A program made the position numbers and the translations under genes. This document shows positions 33,454 to 43,320 of a DNA stretch of 64,000 nt, piece after piece (positions within the stretch are counted from its first letter, which is position 1; every line of letters begins with the position of its first letter). This DNA is from Roseiconus nitratireducens. Its GTDB lineage: Bacteria > Planctomycetota > Planctomycetia > Pirellulales > Pirellulaceae. A model generated the notes under the pieces. It was not told the origin of the DNA and did not search any database. It worked only from the letters and a program-made list of their open reading frames with translations. The DNA lies in contig NZ_VWOX01000003.1 of assembly GCF_008629675.1 (NCBI RefSeq), positions 496,001 through 560,000 of the forward strand, written 5' to 3'.

Positions 33454-36303
33454 ATGCGGCCAGCTTACTTAACCCTGACAGTTTTCCTGATCGTTTTCGG
33501 CGGATCGTCGAACGTGGTGGCTCAGAATGCGCCGGCGGGGAACTATCGCTACTGGTCGTCGAATTGGTCCTTTGAAGCGATCGACCTTCAAGCGCTGACG
33601 CGCCGGATTCAAAGCCTTGGCATTCCGGTACCGGTCCGTTTGGCCGGGAAGGCGGACATCAACTTTGACGTGTCAGTGCCGTGGAACGCACTGCGGACGG
33701 CGGAAGCCTACAAGTTCAAAGGCACCTTCGCCGCGAGCAATTTACGCGTCGATGACGTCTTGCTGACGTCCTTGCAGGCGGATGTCGATTACGCCCAGGG
33801 CGTATTGAAATTGAACAATCTGCGGGGCGCCCAAACGGATGGGAAGTTCAACGGCAGCGCGACCGCCCAGCTAGTCCCCAGCAAGGACTTCCAGGCCACC
33901 ATCCAGGCCACCAATTTTGACATCGGTGCAATCGCAAATCTGTTACAGAAATTTGAGTTGATCCCCGCCGAACGCCCGATCCGCGGCGCGGTGTCAGCCG
34001 CCGTGCAGGCCAGCGGCCAAGTGGATCAACTTCGGTCCCCAGAGATGTGGGAGATCGGGGGCGATATCTCTAGCCAGAACGTCACCATCGGTGATTCACT
34101 CACCTACTCGCTGGCGGTTCAGAAGTTTCAGCTGCGTGACCAGCGGCTGTCGGTTCCCGACCTGCGTTTGACCGCCAGCGAGCTTCCCGGGTTCTACCTC
34201 AACGGATCCGCCGAAGTCCCGCTGGACGGAGAGAACGAATTTCAGTTTGACATCCAGACGAACGACTTGCCGGCGACCGATTTGGTCGGGCTGTATTTTG
34301 ATTCCCCAAAGCGGGTGCTGGACGGAAAGTTGGATTTGCAGGCGGGCGGGAAGGGGCGCTTCACCACGCCCGGTGCGTATCCCGAATTTGAAGTCGATGC
34401 GGCCGTCGCCTCGCCATCGATTCGACTGTTCGGAGTCGATCTGGGGATGCTCGAACACGACATCAAATTGACGCCCAGCAAGATTCAGATTCAGCCACGG
34501 CGGGACGACGCTGGAGCGTCCGATCTGCAGATCCAAAATCTGACGGCCGACTACGCGGTTTCCGAGCAAGCCATCGAACTCAAGGATCTTGATTCCAGGA
34601 TCTTCGGCGGCACGTTGCAGGCGGAGGCCCGCGTCATCCGGTCTGGCGACGGGGAACACCGGCTGAATGCGGAATGGACTGACATCTCGCCGCGGATTCG
34701 ACTGCCAACGCCGGTCAGTTCGGTTCCGTTGACCGTGGTTGCCACGACGTCGGGTACGGTGCAATGGTCGGTACCACCCGACCACATCGACGATCCGTTC
34801 TTTCATCGTGGAACGGCTTCAATCCAGGTCGCCCCGCTCCGGATCGGAGATGAGACCGCCGGTGATGCCGACATTCGGTTGGCAATCAACGACCAGGGTG
34901 TCGACTTGAACGCCGACGCCAATCTGTTCGGCGGCCGCGTCCACGTCGAGACGACTTCGCCGATGACCGCATCGACCCAGTGGCGTGACTTGCCGGCTCT
35001 TTTGGCCGCGGGACAAATCACCCTCGCGGACGTTTCGATCCGTCGGCTGACCTCGTTGGCCTCGCGGGGTGTGAGTCGTTTCGACGGGCGCGTAAGCGGC
35101 CAAATCCAGCTGCGTCAGACAGTGGAGGGCCCGTGGGCTGCCGATTCACAATTGGAGATCAACGGCTGGACGTCCGGCAATCAGCTGCTGTCGCGCGGAT
35201 TGCGGGCACAACTGACCGCCATGGCAGGCGGAATTGAGCTGTCTTCGATTTCTGGAACTTACGCCGGCGGCCAGTTGCAGGCCGAAGGTCGCTGGTCACT
35301 GCAACCCGGTCCCCGATTGATCAACTTTCGTTTGACGCGTGCCGATGCCGATCGTGTTCTGCTGCCGATTAGCCCCCGAGCCGACCAATGGTTCGGCGGA
35401 ATGGTTTCGGGACGTGGTTCCTTGGTCGGCAACGGCGATTCGCTGACTTCCGTCCGAGTGACCGGGTCGCTGGCGGTGGAGAACGGTGAGACGTTTGGCT
35501 TTCCGGTCGGCGACGCGCACACCTCTTTTCACGGCCAGTTTTCCGCGGCGCCCTACCGCTGGGCGGTCGCGTTTCCGTCAATCAATGCGGACCTGGCACG
35601 AGGCCGCGTCAAGGGCCGGCTGGAATTCGCCAGCACGTCCTCGGGACGCAGCGGCTATCACATGGACAGCCGCTGGCGAGCCACCCATGTGGAATTTGAG
35701 AGTTTGCTGAGCGCTTACGTTGGCACCAGCACGATCGGTCGAGGCGATCTGACGGGCGACATGACGCTGACTGGCCGCAACATCCACAGCCTTCGTGATC
35801 TGGATGGCGAGTACCGCGTCCGCTTGGGCGGAACCGATGCCACGGCGGTGCCGGGCCTGTCAGCGGCCGGATCCTTGCTGGGAGCATCCTCGCTGGCTGG
35901 GGCACGATTTACCAGCGGTGCCTCGACGGGACGGATCAGCCGCGGCAGCCTGGTGATTGATTCGCTTGCAATGTCGGCCGACCGTGTGGCCGTGACGGCA
36001 GCCGGACGCGTGGGGCTGGAAAACCGACAAATGGATGTTTTGACCGTGCTGTCCACCGGCAACTTCACCGGTCAGAACCAGTTGATCGCCAGCATTGGCA
36101 CCCAGGCCCTGTTGGACTTTGCGTTCATCGGCCAGATCAATCGCATCGTCAGCGACCGAACACTGGTGTTCGAACTGGCCGGTCCGACGCGGGACCCGAT
36201 CATCCGTTTGCTTCCGGCCGAAACGCTGCAAGCCAACGTTCGCCGATTTGCGGTGCAAGAGGCCTTGGGCTTGGTGATTGCCGATTCGATCATCTTCGAC
36301 TGA
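33454..36303 (+). CDS. exported AsmA/TamB-like envelope protein
   Basis: A 949-residue exported protein with signal peptide MRPAYLTLTVFLIVFGGSSN. The remainder is a long series of beta-strand repeats resembling the AsmA-like C-terminal region (LRVDDVLLTSLQADVDYAQG; DGKFNGSATAQL; repeated in the second half with LVIDSLAMSADRVAVTAAG). Such proteins form bridge-like grooves carrying lipids between membranes. It lacks the usual N-terminal membrane helix beyond the signal, so it may be periplasmic or held at the outer membrane. Envelope genes follow (GlpF-type channel, TonB receptor). Confidence 0.78.
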   Translation: MRPAYLTLTVFLIVFGGSSNVVAQNAPAGNYRYWSSNWSFEAIDLQALTRRIQSLGIPVPVRLAGKADINFDVSVPWNALRTAEAYKFKGTFAASNLRVDDVLLTSLQADVDYAQGVLKLNNLRGAQTDGKFNGSATAQLVPSKDFQATIQATNFDIGAIANLLQKFELIPAERPIRGAVSAAVQASGQVDQLRSPEMWEIGGDISSQNVTIGDSLTYSLAVQKFQLRDQRLSVPDLRLTASELPGFYLNGSAEVPLDGENEFQFDIQTNDLPATDLVGLYFDSPKRVLDGKLDLQAGGKGRFTTPGAYPEFEVDAAVASPSIRLFGVDLGMLEHDIKLTPSKIQIQPRRDDAGASDLQIQNLTADYAVSEQAIELKDLDSRIFGGTLQAEARVIRSGDGEHRLNAEWTDISPRIRLPTPVSSVPLTVVATTSGTVQWSVPPDHIDDPFFHRGTASIQVAPLRIGDETAGDADIRLAINDQGVDLNADANLFGGRVHVETTSPMTASTQWRDLPALLAAGQITLADVSIRRLTSLASRGVSRFDGRVSGQIQLRQTVEGPWAADSQLEINGWTSGNQLLSRGLRAQLTAMAGGIELSSISGTYAGGQLQAEGRWSLQPGPRLINFRLTRADADRVLLPISPRADQWFGGMVSGRGSLVGNGDSLTSVRVTGSLAVENGETFGFPVGDAHTSFHGQFSAAPYRWAVAFPSINADLARGRVKGRLEFASTSSGRSGYHMDSRWRATHVEFESLLSAYVGTSTIGRGDLTGDMTLTGRNIHSLRDLDGEYRVRLGGTDATAVPGLSAAGSLLGASSLAGARFTSGASTGRISRGSLVIDSLAMSADRVAVTAAGRVGLENRQMDVLTVLSTGNFTGQNQLIASIGTQALLDFAFIGQINRIVSDRTLVFELAGPTRDPIIRLLPAETLQANVRRFAVQEALGLVIADSIIFD

Positions 36304-36358
36304 CACAGCCAGGTGTCGCTTTCGTCACCAAGCGATCGAAGCGCCGCATTGCCCAAGC

Positions 36359-37108
36359 TTAGATCGCCATGAACTGGTGGGCGAGCACGGCCAGCGCGGC
36401 ACCGGCGAAGGGTCCCAACACGGGCACCCAGGCGTACGCCCAATTGCTGTCGCGTTTGCCGGGGATGGGCAACAGGGCATGCATCAAACGCGGCCCCAAA
36501 TCTCGCGCGGGATTGATGGCGTAGCCGGTCGTTCCTCCCAGTGAAAGACCGATGCCGAACACCAGCAACCCCACCGGCAACACCCCCAGCGCCCCGAGTC
36601 CCAACACCGGGTCGGATTCGGAGGGCTGTCCGTTGGCAACCAGGCTGGGCGCGGTCATGAGGAAGATCGGCAGGATCAAAGCGAACGTCCCCAAGGCCTC
36701 GCAGAAAAACGCCTGCCACGGATTGGGGATGGCCGGTGCGGTGGAAAAGCACCCCAGTTTGGCGTCTGCATCGTCGGTCACCCGAAAATGCTCGCGGTAG
36801 AACAGGTACACCAACGCCGCTCCGACCATCGCACCGGCAAACTGCGCCGCGACGTATCCGGCGGCCGACGCGGAGCCCAGTTCCCCGGCCAGCCACATCG
36901 CCAGGGTGACGGCGGGATTGATGTGGGCGCCGCTAAATTCCTGGCTGCAAAACGCTCCAATGAACACGGCGACGCCCCATCCAGCCGTGATCACGATCCA
37001 GCCGGCATTCTGCCCGTTGGTCTTCGCTAACACGACGTTGGCGACCACACCATTGCCAAACAAGATCAACAACAGGGTACCGATAAACTCGGCGACGAAG
37101 GGATGCAT
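36359..37108 (-). CDS. MIP-family channel, glycerol-facilitator type
   Basis: A 249-residue aquaporin-fold protein with six hydrophobic helices and the two half-helix NPA motifs: HINPAVTLA and YAINPARDLGP. Asp after NPAR is the glycerol-facilitator signature, so glycerol or small polyols are more likely than water alone. I start at ATG 37108, with GGAG 7 nt upstream; the frame to 37162 has no family sequence. It converges with the AsmA-like gene. No glycerol kinase is nearby. Confidence 0.9.
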   Translation of the reverse strand: MHPFVAEFIGTLLLILFGNGVVANVVLAKTNGQNAGWIVITAGWGVAVFIGAFCSQEFSGAHINPAVTLAMWLAGELGSASAAGYVAAQFAGAMVGAALVYLFYREHFRVTDDADAKLGCFSTAPAIPNPWQAFFCEALGTFALILPIFLMTAPSLVANGQPSESDPVLGLGALGVLPVGLLVFGIGLSLGGTTGYAINPARDLGPRLMHALLPIPGKRDSNWAYAWVPVLGPFAGAALAVLAHQFMAI

Positions 37109-37491
37109 GCGTAGGCTCCGGGACGACGACAACCGCGGTGCGGTCCCGCGGAACACCACCACGCGGTGTCACGGTCCGGGCCGCCTGGGGAATTGCGGGT
37201 GACCAATCGTATCAGGAAGCCGCCCACGGCGCGGGTGCCCTGGCAGCCGGCGGTTCTGACGTCGAACTCCCCGCGGTGAAGCAATCGCCGCGGCGGGCGG
37301 TTTCTCCACCGGTCCACGTGGAATGCCCTTTGCGCCCGACGGGACTGGGTCGAGTTTGCGGGCGGTAAACGTTGTCGATCAAGCACTACCGGCCACCCGC
37401 CGATCAGCGTCATCAGGACAACCTGAACAATCGTCAGCACCCAGCCCCGTCGCCACGGTGGTGCGATTGTTCAAGACTCAGGACAAATCCA
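37109..37491. other. divergent region / long leader of TonB receptor
   Basis: Between the channel gene (minus) and the TonB receptor (plus, from TTG 37492). The receptor frame is open from 37372. I looked for a cobalamin riboswitch because TonB receptors often have one, and saw no convincing B12 box or core. Confidence 0.35.
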
Positions 37492-39927
37492 TTGAATAGG
37501 ATTGCACTTTTAGCGATCAGTCTGCTGCCAGCTTTCGCCGTCAATGGGCTCGCTGACGGGCCGCTCAACCACAGCTCCAACCCCGCTCCGCTGTCGCTGA
37601 CCGCTGCTCTGCAACAGGATTCCGCTCAGCAACCGGATGACGGCCCCACCCTTCCGGAAATCGAGGTTCGACCGCCAGCGAACTCGGATGCCCAGCCCGA
37701 AGCGGTGGCCCCGTCCGATGCCGCGCCGGTGCTGGAACCGCCGACCGGCCAGCCGTCTGGAAATGTCACCCCGCCGGCCGACGATTTCACGGGTGATTTC
37801 GAATCCCAGCCCCTGGATCCATTCAACGCAAATGCCGACGGCGGAGCGAGCTTCAGCGAATCCTTCCCGTCCTTGAGCGAAAAAACATTCGGCGGCACGC
37901 TGAGCAATCCGACCGGACTGAACAGCGTCGTGCGCGGCGACGAATCACTGTTTGAAACGCCACGGTTGGGAACCATCATCGATCGGGACGATCTGGACCG
38001 TCGCCAGGCCACCACGATGTATCGGGCGTTGCAGAAGGAGGTCGGCGTGATGCTGCAGCAAACCGGGAACGGCCAGCTGTCGCCTTTCATCCGCGGACTG
38101 ACCGGCCAGCAGGTGCTGATCCTGGTCGATGGGATCCGCATGAACACCAGCATTCTGCGTCCCGGCCCCAACCAGTATGCCGCCACCATCGATCCGGGGT
38201 CGATCGAACGCATCGAGGTGATTCGCGGCGCCGAGTCCGCCCTGTGGGGTAGCGACGCGATCGGCGGCGTGATCAATGTCGTCACGCGATCTGCCAATCC
38301 GTTTCGCGGCAACTACCTGAGCCCGGAGCTGACCGAAATCTACAGCACTGCCGAAGCCTCGTCGTACACGCGCACCGCATTCGGCGGCTGGTACGGCGCG
38401 ACGGGCGTCTACGGCGGCGTGTCGTACCTGGACGTCGGAAACCTGGATCGCGGTGGAGACTTTGGGCGTCAACCTGGTACAGACTACCAGCAATACTCCG
38501 GCGACCTGAAACTGCAACGCATGCTCAACGAAGATCATTTGTTGACTTTTGCCATGCAGCACTTCGAACAACAGGACCTGAAACGGAGCGATCGGTTCTT
38601 GCCGTTCGTGCTCGGTCCGGCCACCGACGGCAGCGTGCCCACCCAGCGCCCGACCGTATTCGACCCGCAGCAGCGTGATCTGATCTACGGACGTTTGGAA
38701 GGTCTATTGCCCGACGACTTCCTGTTCGCCGACTACTACTCCGTCACCCTATCCGGGTCCCGCACCAAAGAAGCTTCAACGGTTGACCGCTACGCAAGCA
38801 ACGATCCCGACGCCGTCCCGACACGCCGAGAAATCGGCGAATTTGACGACCTGGGCTGGGGAACCATCCTGACGGCCGCCAAGGACGTGGACGTGTTCGG
38901 AAAGCTGACTTACGGCACGGACTTCTACAGCGAATCGATCGACGCCAGGCGAGTCCGAATTGACGACCCGACGTTGCCGGGGGCAACTCCCACACCGACC
39001 GACCCCCAGTATCCCGATGACTCTCAAGCGGATCGCGTCGGGGTCTTCACCTCCTGGCACGTTCCGCTCACCGAACGGCTGGATGCCACGACCTCCGTCC
39101 GCTACGAGAACATCAACATTTCCGGAACACCCAACTTTGATACGCTGGGTCCGACCTTCTTCAAGCGAACCTACCAAGACTGGATTGCCAGCGTCGGACT
39201 GGGCTACGAGCTGACCGACAAGGTGCGATTGGTGGGTGGCTACTACGAAGGCTTTCGCGCACCGACGATTGACGACCTGACCGCGAACAAGACGTTTCTG
39301 CAAAACAACCAATCCGTGCCGCTGGTTGGAAACCTGAACGTTCAACCGGAACACAGCCAGACCTACGAAGTCGGGATTAAGTTCAACACCGACCGGTTCC
39401 GGCTGCAGGCGATCGAGTACTGGACGGATTTCAGCAGTTTCATCTCGCGTGAAACGATTGACGGAGCCCGATTCCTGACCAACCAGACCGCCTACCTGAA
39501 CGGCACAGAGATTGACGGCGAGTACCTGATCCGTCCCGACCTGGCGCTGTACGGAAACTTCTATTACACCTACGGCCAGATCACGACCAGCGATCAGCCG
39601 ATTTCACGGATCCCGCCGACCCAGGGGATCCTGGGATTGCGGTTTGAAGAGCCGGAGCAGCGTTGCTACGTTGACCTCTACACCTGGATGGTGCGGCGAG
39701 CCGATCGTTACAACGATTCCAACCTTGGCGATGTCCGTTTCCTGCCCGGCGGCACACCGGGTTATGCGACACTGAACCTGCGGACCGGAAAGTCCTTTGG
39801 CAACCAGAATCAACACCACCTTTCGTTGTCACTGGAAAACATTACCGACAAGTATTTCCGCGTGCTCGGAAGCGGTGTCGACGGCCCCGGATTCAACGCG
39901 GTGTTCGGGTACCAGTACTTTCATTAA
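37492..39927 (+). CDS. TonB-dependent outer-membrane receptor
   Basis: An 811-residue protein (851 if started at TTG 37372). A hydrophobic signal (NRIALLAISLLPAFAVNG) is followed by a Pro/Asp-rich linker and a plug domain at about 160-270 (FIRGLTGQQVLILVDGIRMN; AESALWGSDAIGGVINVVTR). A 22-stranded barrel follows and ends FNAVFGYQYFH, with the terminal aromatic needed for barrel assembly. It imports a scarce ligand (siderophore, cobalamin or glycan) using TonB energy. AGGA lies before TTG 37492. No TonB/ExbBD genes are near. Ligand is unknown. Confidence 0.9.
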   Translation: MNRIALLAISLLPAFAVNGLADGPLNHSSNPAPLSLTAALQQDSAQQPDDGPTLPEIEVRPPANSDAQPEAVAPSDAAPVLEPPTGQPSGNVTPPADDFTGDFESQPLDPFNANADGGASFSESFPSLSEKTFGGTLSNPTGLNSVVRGDESLFETPRLGTIIDRDDLDRRQATTMYRALQKEVGVMLQQTGNGQLSPFIRGLTGQQVLILVDGIRMNTSILRPGPNQYAATIDPGSIERIEVIRGAESALWGSDAIGGVINVVTRSANPFRGNYLSPELTEIYSTAEASSYTRTAFGGWYGATGVYGGVSYLDVGNLDRGGDFGRQPGTDYQQYSGDLKLQRMLNEDHLLTFAMQHFEQQDLKRSDRFLPFVLGPATDGSVPTQRPTVFDPQQRDLIYGRLEGLLPDDFLFADYYSVTLSGSRTKEASTVDRYASNDPDAVPTRREIGEFDDLGWGTILTAAKDVDVFGKLTYGTDFYSESIDARRVRIDDPTLPGATPTPTDPQYPDDSQADRVGVFTSWHVPLTERLDATTSVRYENINISGTPNFDTLGPTFFKRTYQDWIASVGLGYELTDKVRLVGGYYEGFRAPTIDDLTANKTFLQNNQSVPLVGNLNVQPEHSQTYEVGIKFNTDRFRLQAIEYWTDFSSFISRETIDGARFLTNQTAYLNGTEIDGEYLIRPDLALYGNFYYTYGQITTSDQPISRIPPTQGILGLRFEEPEQRCYVDLYTWMVRRADRYNDSNLGDVRFLPGGTPGYATLNLRTGKSFGNQNQHHLSLSLENITDKYFRVLGSGVDGPGFNAVFGYQYFH

Positions 39928-40075
39928 CAGGACAGCGTTACTTTGGGCGAGCCGCGGGTTTTCTCGCCTTCACCGGCCGGTAGCGCTTTGCCGCTCATCG
40001 CGATGGAAATCACGGTGTTCTCGATTGAAAGTGCCACTGTCCAGCAAGGTTCTATTTGCACGCGAATCCGATATG

Positions 40076-40134
40076 GCCGCCGTCGCCAGGCTCTGGCAAT
40101 GATGCAAATTCCCCGCTCTGGTGAGCGTGGCTAC
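40076..40134. repeat. family B hairpin repeats
   Basis: CGCCGTCGCCAGGCTCTGGC followed by a CGCTC-TGGT-GAGCG hairpin and GTGGCTACC, in the gap between the TonB receptor and the following small gene. Confidence 0.55.
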
Positions 40135-40152
40135 CTCAAAGAATCGGATCCG

Positions 40153-40542
40153 ATGATGGAAAAACAAAAGATCAGCCTGGTTTGCTGCCAAGACACGCCC
40201 CAAGGCTACACCCAGATCGTCGACATTGAATTGGACGAGTCGCAGATCCAGGAGTTGACGGTCGAAACGATCAAACAGACGCTCGACGCGGGTGTCCAAC
40301 GAGGACTCCACAACGCCGCCCCCCATCCCGACCACGGGCCGGTGACCTATTTCCAAACCGTCCACTCCGGCGGTTTCTTCGTCTCCGTCGGACCGCCCGA
40401 CGACCTGATTGAGACCTATTTTGGTGCCGGTTCCCTGGTCGCTTTCAGCGACGCCTCGGGTCCGGGACATGGTTCCCGCGTTGGGCCGGAAGGTGTGCGT
40501 CGCACGCTCCGGATCCTGAAAGGCCTGCTGCGTCCGATGTGA
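40153..40542 (+). CDS. hypothetical protein
   Basis: A 129-residue soluble protein from ATG 40153 (MMEKQKISLVCCQDTPQGYT). It has no recognised family; residues 35-60 look like an amphipathic helix (LTVETIKQTLDAGVQRGL), and the rest alternates polar and hydrophobic with several His-Pro. The frame opens at 39943, but that extension reads through a hairpin repeat. It is probably real because the sequence from 40153 is compositionally protein-like and the upstream part is not. Confidence 0.45.
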   Translation: MMEKQKISLVCCQDTPQGYTQIVDIELDESQIQELTVETIKQTLDAGVQRGLHNAAPHPDHGPVTYFQTVHSGGFFVSVGPPDDLIETYFGAGSLVAFSDASGPGHGSRVGPEGVRRTLRILKGLLRPM

Positions 40543-40917
40543 GCGCACCCAAGTGCTATCAACTCCCGTCCATCTTGGTTGCGGAATGCTCGGTCAGCAC
40601 GAATTCGGTGTCGCTACCGTCGCCAGACGGTGGCAATGATGGAAATCCCACGCTCTGGCGAGCGTGGCTACCCCAGAGCATCGCTTTCCAGCGAAGCCTC
40701 GTCCAAGACGATTTATGTCTCGTCAGTGACGTTGGCAAGGGACGGTCCACGCTCTGGCGAGCGTGGTTACGGGCGAGCGTGGTTACTGGCGAGCGAGGCT
40801 ACTTCAGAGTGTCTCTGTCCGGCGAAGCGCTGGCCGAATCGGCGGATCGATGAGAAGGTTTAACGGCAGAGACACCATTGACAGGATTTGCCGGCCGCAG
40901 GTGTCGATTGCATTGGT
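40543..40917. other. intergenic region filled by family B repeats
   Basis: Upstream of the polysaccharide-export gene. Apart from the hairpin repeats at 40617-40803 nothing gene-like is seen. Confidence 0.45.
40617..40803. repeat. family B hairpin repeat cluster
   Basis: Several CACGCTC-TGGC-GAGCGTG hairpins (around 40650-40672 and 40748-40770) plus truncated GGCGAGCGTGGTTAC units, and one CGTCGCCAGACGGTGGC element near 40618. Confidence 0.65.
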
Positions 40918-41994
40918 ATGAATACGCAGATATCAATCGCCGCCAAATTATCGTGTTTACTACTACTGGTCGCCACGGCCCCCGGTTGCAGCTTGCTGGG
41001 CTTTTCCGCGTACCCGGTCGCCCACGTGATGACCGACGATACCAAAGAGGTCCTCGCCCAGACGTCCGTGCGTGGCCCGCTGGCCCGCGAGCTCTCCAAG
41101 GAGGTTCGGCCGGCTCACTACCTGCAACCGGGTGACGAGCTGCTGATCGAACTGGCGGACTTCGATTCGGACGTTCGCCTTCCGGCGGATCAGCAAGTGA
41201 TGGCAGACGGGACGATTGACTTGGCCGAATTTGGCCGTGTCGTCGTTGCCAGCTTGACTCTGGAGCAGGCCGAGGCGGCGGTTCAGCGGGCGATTGCGGC
41301 GGTGGAAAAAGAAGCCGTTGCGGTCAACGTGCGATTGATCCAGCCGATCCATCGCTATTACGTGATCGGCGAAGTGAATTCTCCGGGAGCTTATCCGCTG
41401 GCGGGTCATGAAACCGTGTTGGACGCCATCCTGGAAGCCGGCGGTTTGACCGCCCGCGCGTCGGCTTGCGACCTGCTGTTGGCGCGGCCCACCCAGCCCT
41501 GCTCGTGCCGCGTGACCTTGCCGGTTTGCTATCGCGCGATCACGCAACTGGGAGACACCACCACCAACTACCACCTGCAACCCGGTGACCGGATCTTTGT
41601 CGGACGACAATCGTTCTGTGAGGAGATGCTGGCGTACTGCAAGGGATCTCAAACCTGCGAGCGATGCTGCAGCCGACAAGTGGCATGTCGCGACCCGCGT
41701 GTCGGCGACCAAACCCAGCCGAACTTTGTGCCCCCGCCGGTCGAACGAATCATCCCCGAGCCCTTGCCGGACCTGGATGCGTTGGGAGACGACGGCATGA
41801 TCCGGACGGACGAAGCCGCGTCTGCCGATGGAGCATCCGCTCTGAATGATTTGCCCACGGGCGACCTGCCCGCGACGGAACTGCCGGCTCCCGGTCAACC
41901 GCCCACACCGGTCCCCTCACGCCCGTTGCCCACGGATCCCGGTGCCGACCGTCAACTCCAAGGCCCGCTGGATGGGGAGTTGGAATTTGATTGA
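40918..41994 (+). CDS. polysaccharide export lipoprotein (Wza-like, SLBB)
   Basis: A 358-residue lipoprotein: the signal ends ATAPGC with lipidated Cys24. A poly-export domain (about 62-130) has YLQPGDELLIELADFDSDVR and MADGTIDLAEFGRVVVASLT; one SLBB-type domain follows (RYYVIGEVNSPGAYPLAGHE). A second segment (about 220-300) is unusually Cys-rich (CKGSQTCERCCSRQVACRD), and the tail is Pro/Asp-rich. It should form part of an outer-membrane capsule or exopolysaccharide pore. Other export genes are not adjacent. Confidence 0.85.
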   Translation: MNTQISIAAKLSCLLLLVATAPGCSLLGFSAYPVAHVMTDDTKEVLAQTSVRGPLARELSKEVRPAHYLQPGDELLIELADFDSDVRLPADQQVMADGTIDLAEFGRVVVASLTLEQAEAAVQRAIAAVEKEAVAVNVRLIQPIHRYYVIGEVNSPGAYPLAGHETVLDAILEAGGLTARASACDLLLARPTQPCSCRVTLPVCYRAITQLGDTTTNYHLQPGDRIFVGRQSFCEEMLAYCKGSQTCERCCSRQVACRDPRVGDQTQPNFVPPPVERIIPEPLPDLDALGDDGMIRTDEAASADGASALNDLPTGDLPATELPAPGQPPTPVPSRPLPTDPGADRQLQGPLDGELEFD

Positions 41995-42013
41995 CGTCCT
42001 CAAGACGGCGTGT

Positions 42014-42982
42014 TCATCGCGGCTGATGGGGTCGATTTTGAACGCCTTCGCGACCATAACGCACGGCAACGTACTCGATCCAACCGCGGTCCACGACCTT
42101 CGGCAGGTTTGATTCCCGGAAGGTCGGACGCTTGAGAATCTCATCGCGTCCTAATTCGATCTTGAATCGTTGATCATCGGTTGCCACGAATGCGCCCAGC
42201 GGAATCGCAAAGCGCTTAGCGCGGTCCTTGGCTGTGTCCATCACGGCATAGGCGATTTGCGACGAGATCGGGTCTATCGCCAAGTCGCTGATCGTGCCGA
42301 CCACGTCGTTTTCGGATGAGACCACCGCCGTATCTTTCAGGCTTGAAAACAGCACCAGCTTGAAGTCGCGTGTGTCGAATTCGAAATTGGGATCTTTGGC
42401 CTGCTGACGATCGACGAATGCCAGCCAGTACGGCGGCTGATCGAATTGTTGATACTGTTCACCGGCCAATCGACGATCAAATCGGTCGAAAGGCGGCGTG
42501 ACCGGTGAGGATTGCCGAATCATCTCGTCGGTCAGCCACGGCTTTTTGATGGCGTTCGCCCGATCAAAAGCCCAGGCCGTGATCGGCAAGGCCAACATCG
42601 CCTCGGCATCCTGGGGTGGATCGCGGTATGCGCACAACGCCAGCGCCGCCTGCGACGTTTGCAAGTCCAGCACCAAGTCCGCGACCGAGCCGAGCGAATC
42701 ATCGACTTCCGCCAAGTCCGTGCCGATGACTTCCGTCGCTCGCACCAGGGTCTCGTGATGGTGACCGACCGCCGATGGCCCACGATTGCCTTCGGCTGAC
42801 GATTTGCTTTCGGCTGACGGTGCCTGGTCGCGCTGGGCCTGCTGGCCGGATTCGTCCGCTCGTGCCACCGTTACCCATGAGCAGACCGCTAAGGGAGCCG
42901 CAACCAAGCAGGAAAGAACCAGCACGGTCACTCTCCCTTCGCACCATCGACCGAGTAACCGTTGACTTCGATTTCCATTCAT
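42014..42982 (-). CDS. exported PRC-barrel domain protein
   Basis: A 322-residue protein with an N-terminal membrane/signal segment (VTVLVLSCLVAAPLAVCS). Two PRC-barrel-like regions are present: TEVIGTDLAEVDDSLGSVAD (about 85-160) and SENDVVGTISDLAIDPISS (about 220-290). PRC-barrels bind protein partners or small ligands. Start ATG 42982 has GGGAG at 7 nt spacing. It converges with the polysaccharide-export gene, 19 bp apart. Its role is unknown; an envelope adaptor is plausible. Confidence 0.78.
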   Translation of the reverse strand: MNGNRSQRLLGRWCEGRVTVLVLSCLVAAPLAVCSWVTVARADESGQQAQRDQAPSAESKSSAEGNRGPSAVGHHHETLVRATEVIGTDLAEVDDSLGSVADLVLDLQTSQAALALCAYRDPPQDAEAMLALPITAWAFDRANAIKKPWLTDEMIRQSSPVTPPFDRFDRRLAGEQYQQFDQPPYWLAFVDRQQAKDPNFEFDTRDFKLVLFSSLKDTAVVSSENDVVGTISDLAIDPISSQIAYAVMDTAKDRAKRFAIPLGAFVATDDQRFKIELGRDEILKRPTFRESNLPKVVDRGWIEYVAVRYGREGVQNRPHQPR

Positions 42983-43320
42983 CACAAGACTCCCTTGGTT
43001 TCACTTTGTCGCGTCCGCCATCCGGCGACTTGCTATTCCGCTTCGCTCCTCGCGGTAATGCAAAGCGAGTGCCAAGTGAACGTCGCCGCCGAACGTTGCC
43101 ACTTTGCAGCGTTTCCGGGCCTCTCGGAGTCAGGACCGGTTTCGCCACTGGCAGGTCGGCCGCCAGAGCGGTCGCTTGCGAATCGGCGACCATGCATTGC
43201 TTCATGACCCCTTGCTAGCGAATCGCGTCGGCGACGGATACGATTCTGACGCGCGTTCCCGCCTTTCGTGCGCGTCCCAAGCGAAACGTGATTCTTCTTC
43301 TCGAACCGATGTGAGAAACG
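42983..43320. other. divergent intergenic region, nothing recognised
   Basis: 338 bp between the PRC-barrel gene (minus) and the DUF4112 gene (plus). Both promoters should lie here. No repeat or ORF is supported. Confidence 0.35.

Noticed and set aside
37109..37491. Cobalamin riboswitch ahead of the TonB receptor
   Set aside because: No convincing B12 box or conserved core could be read.
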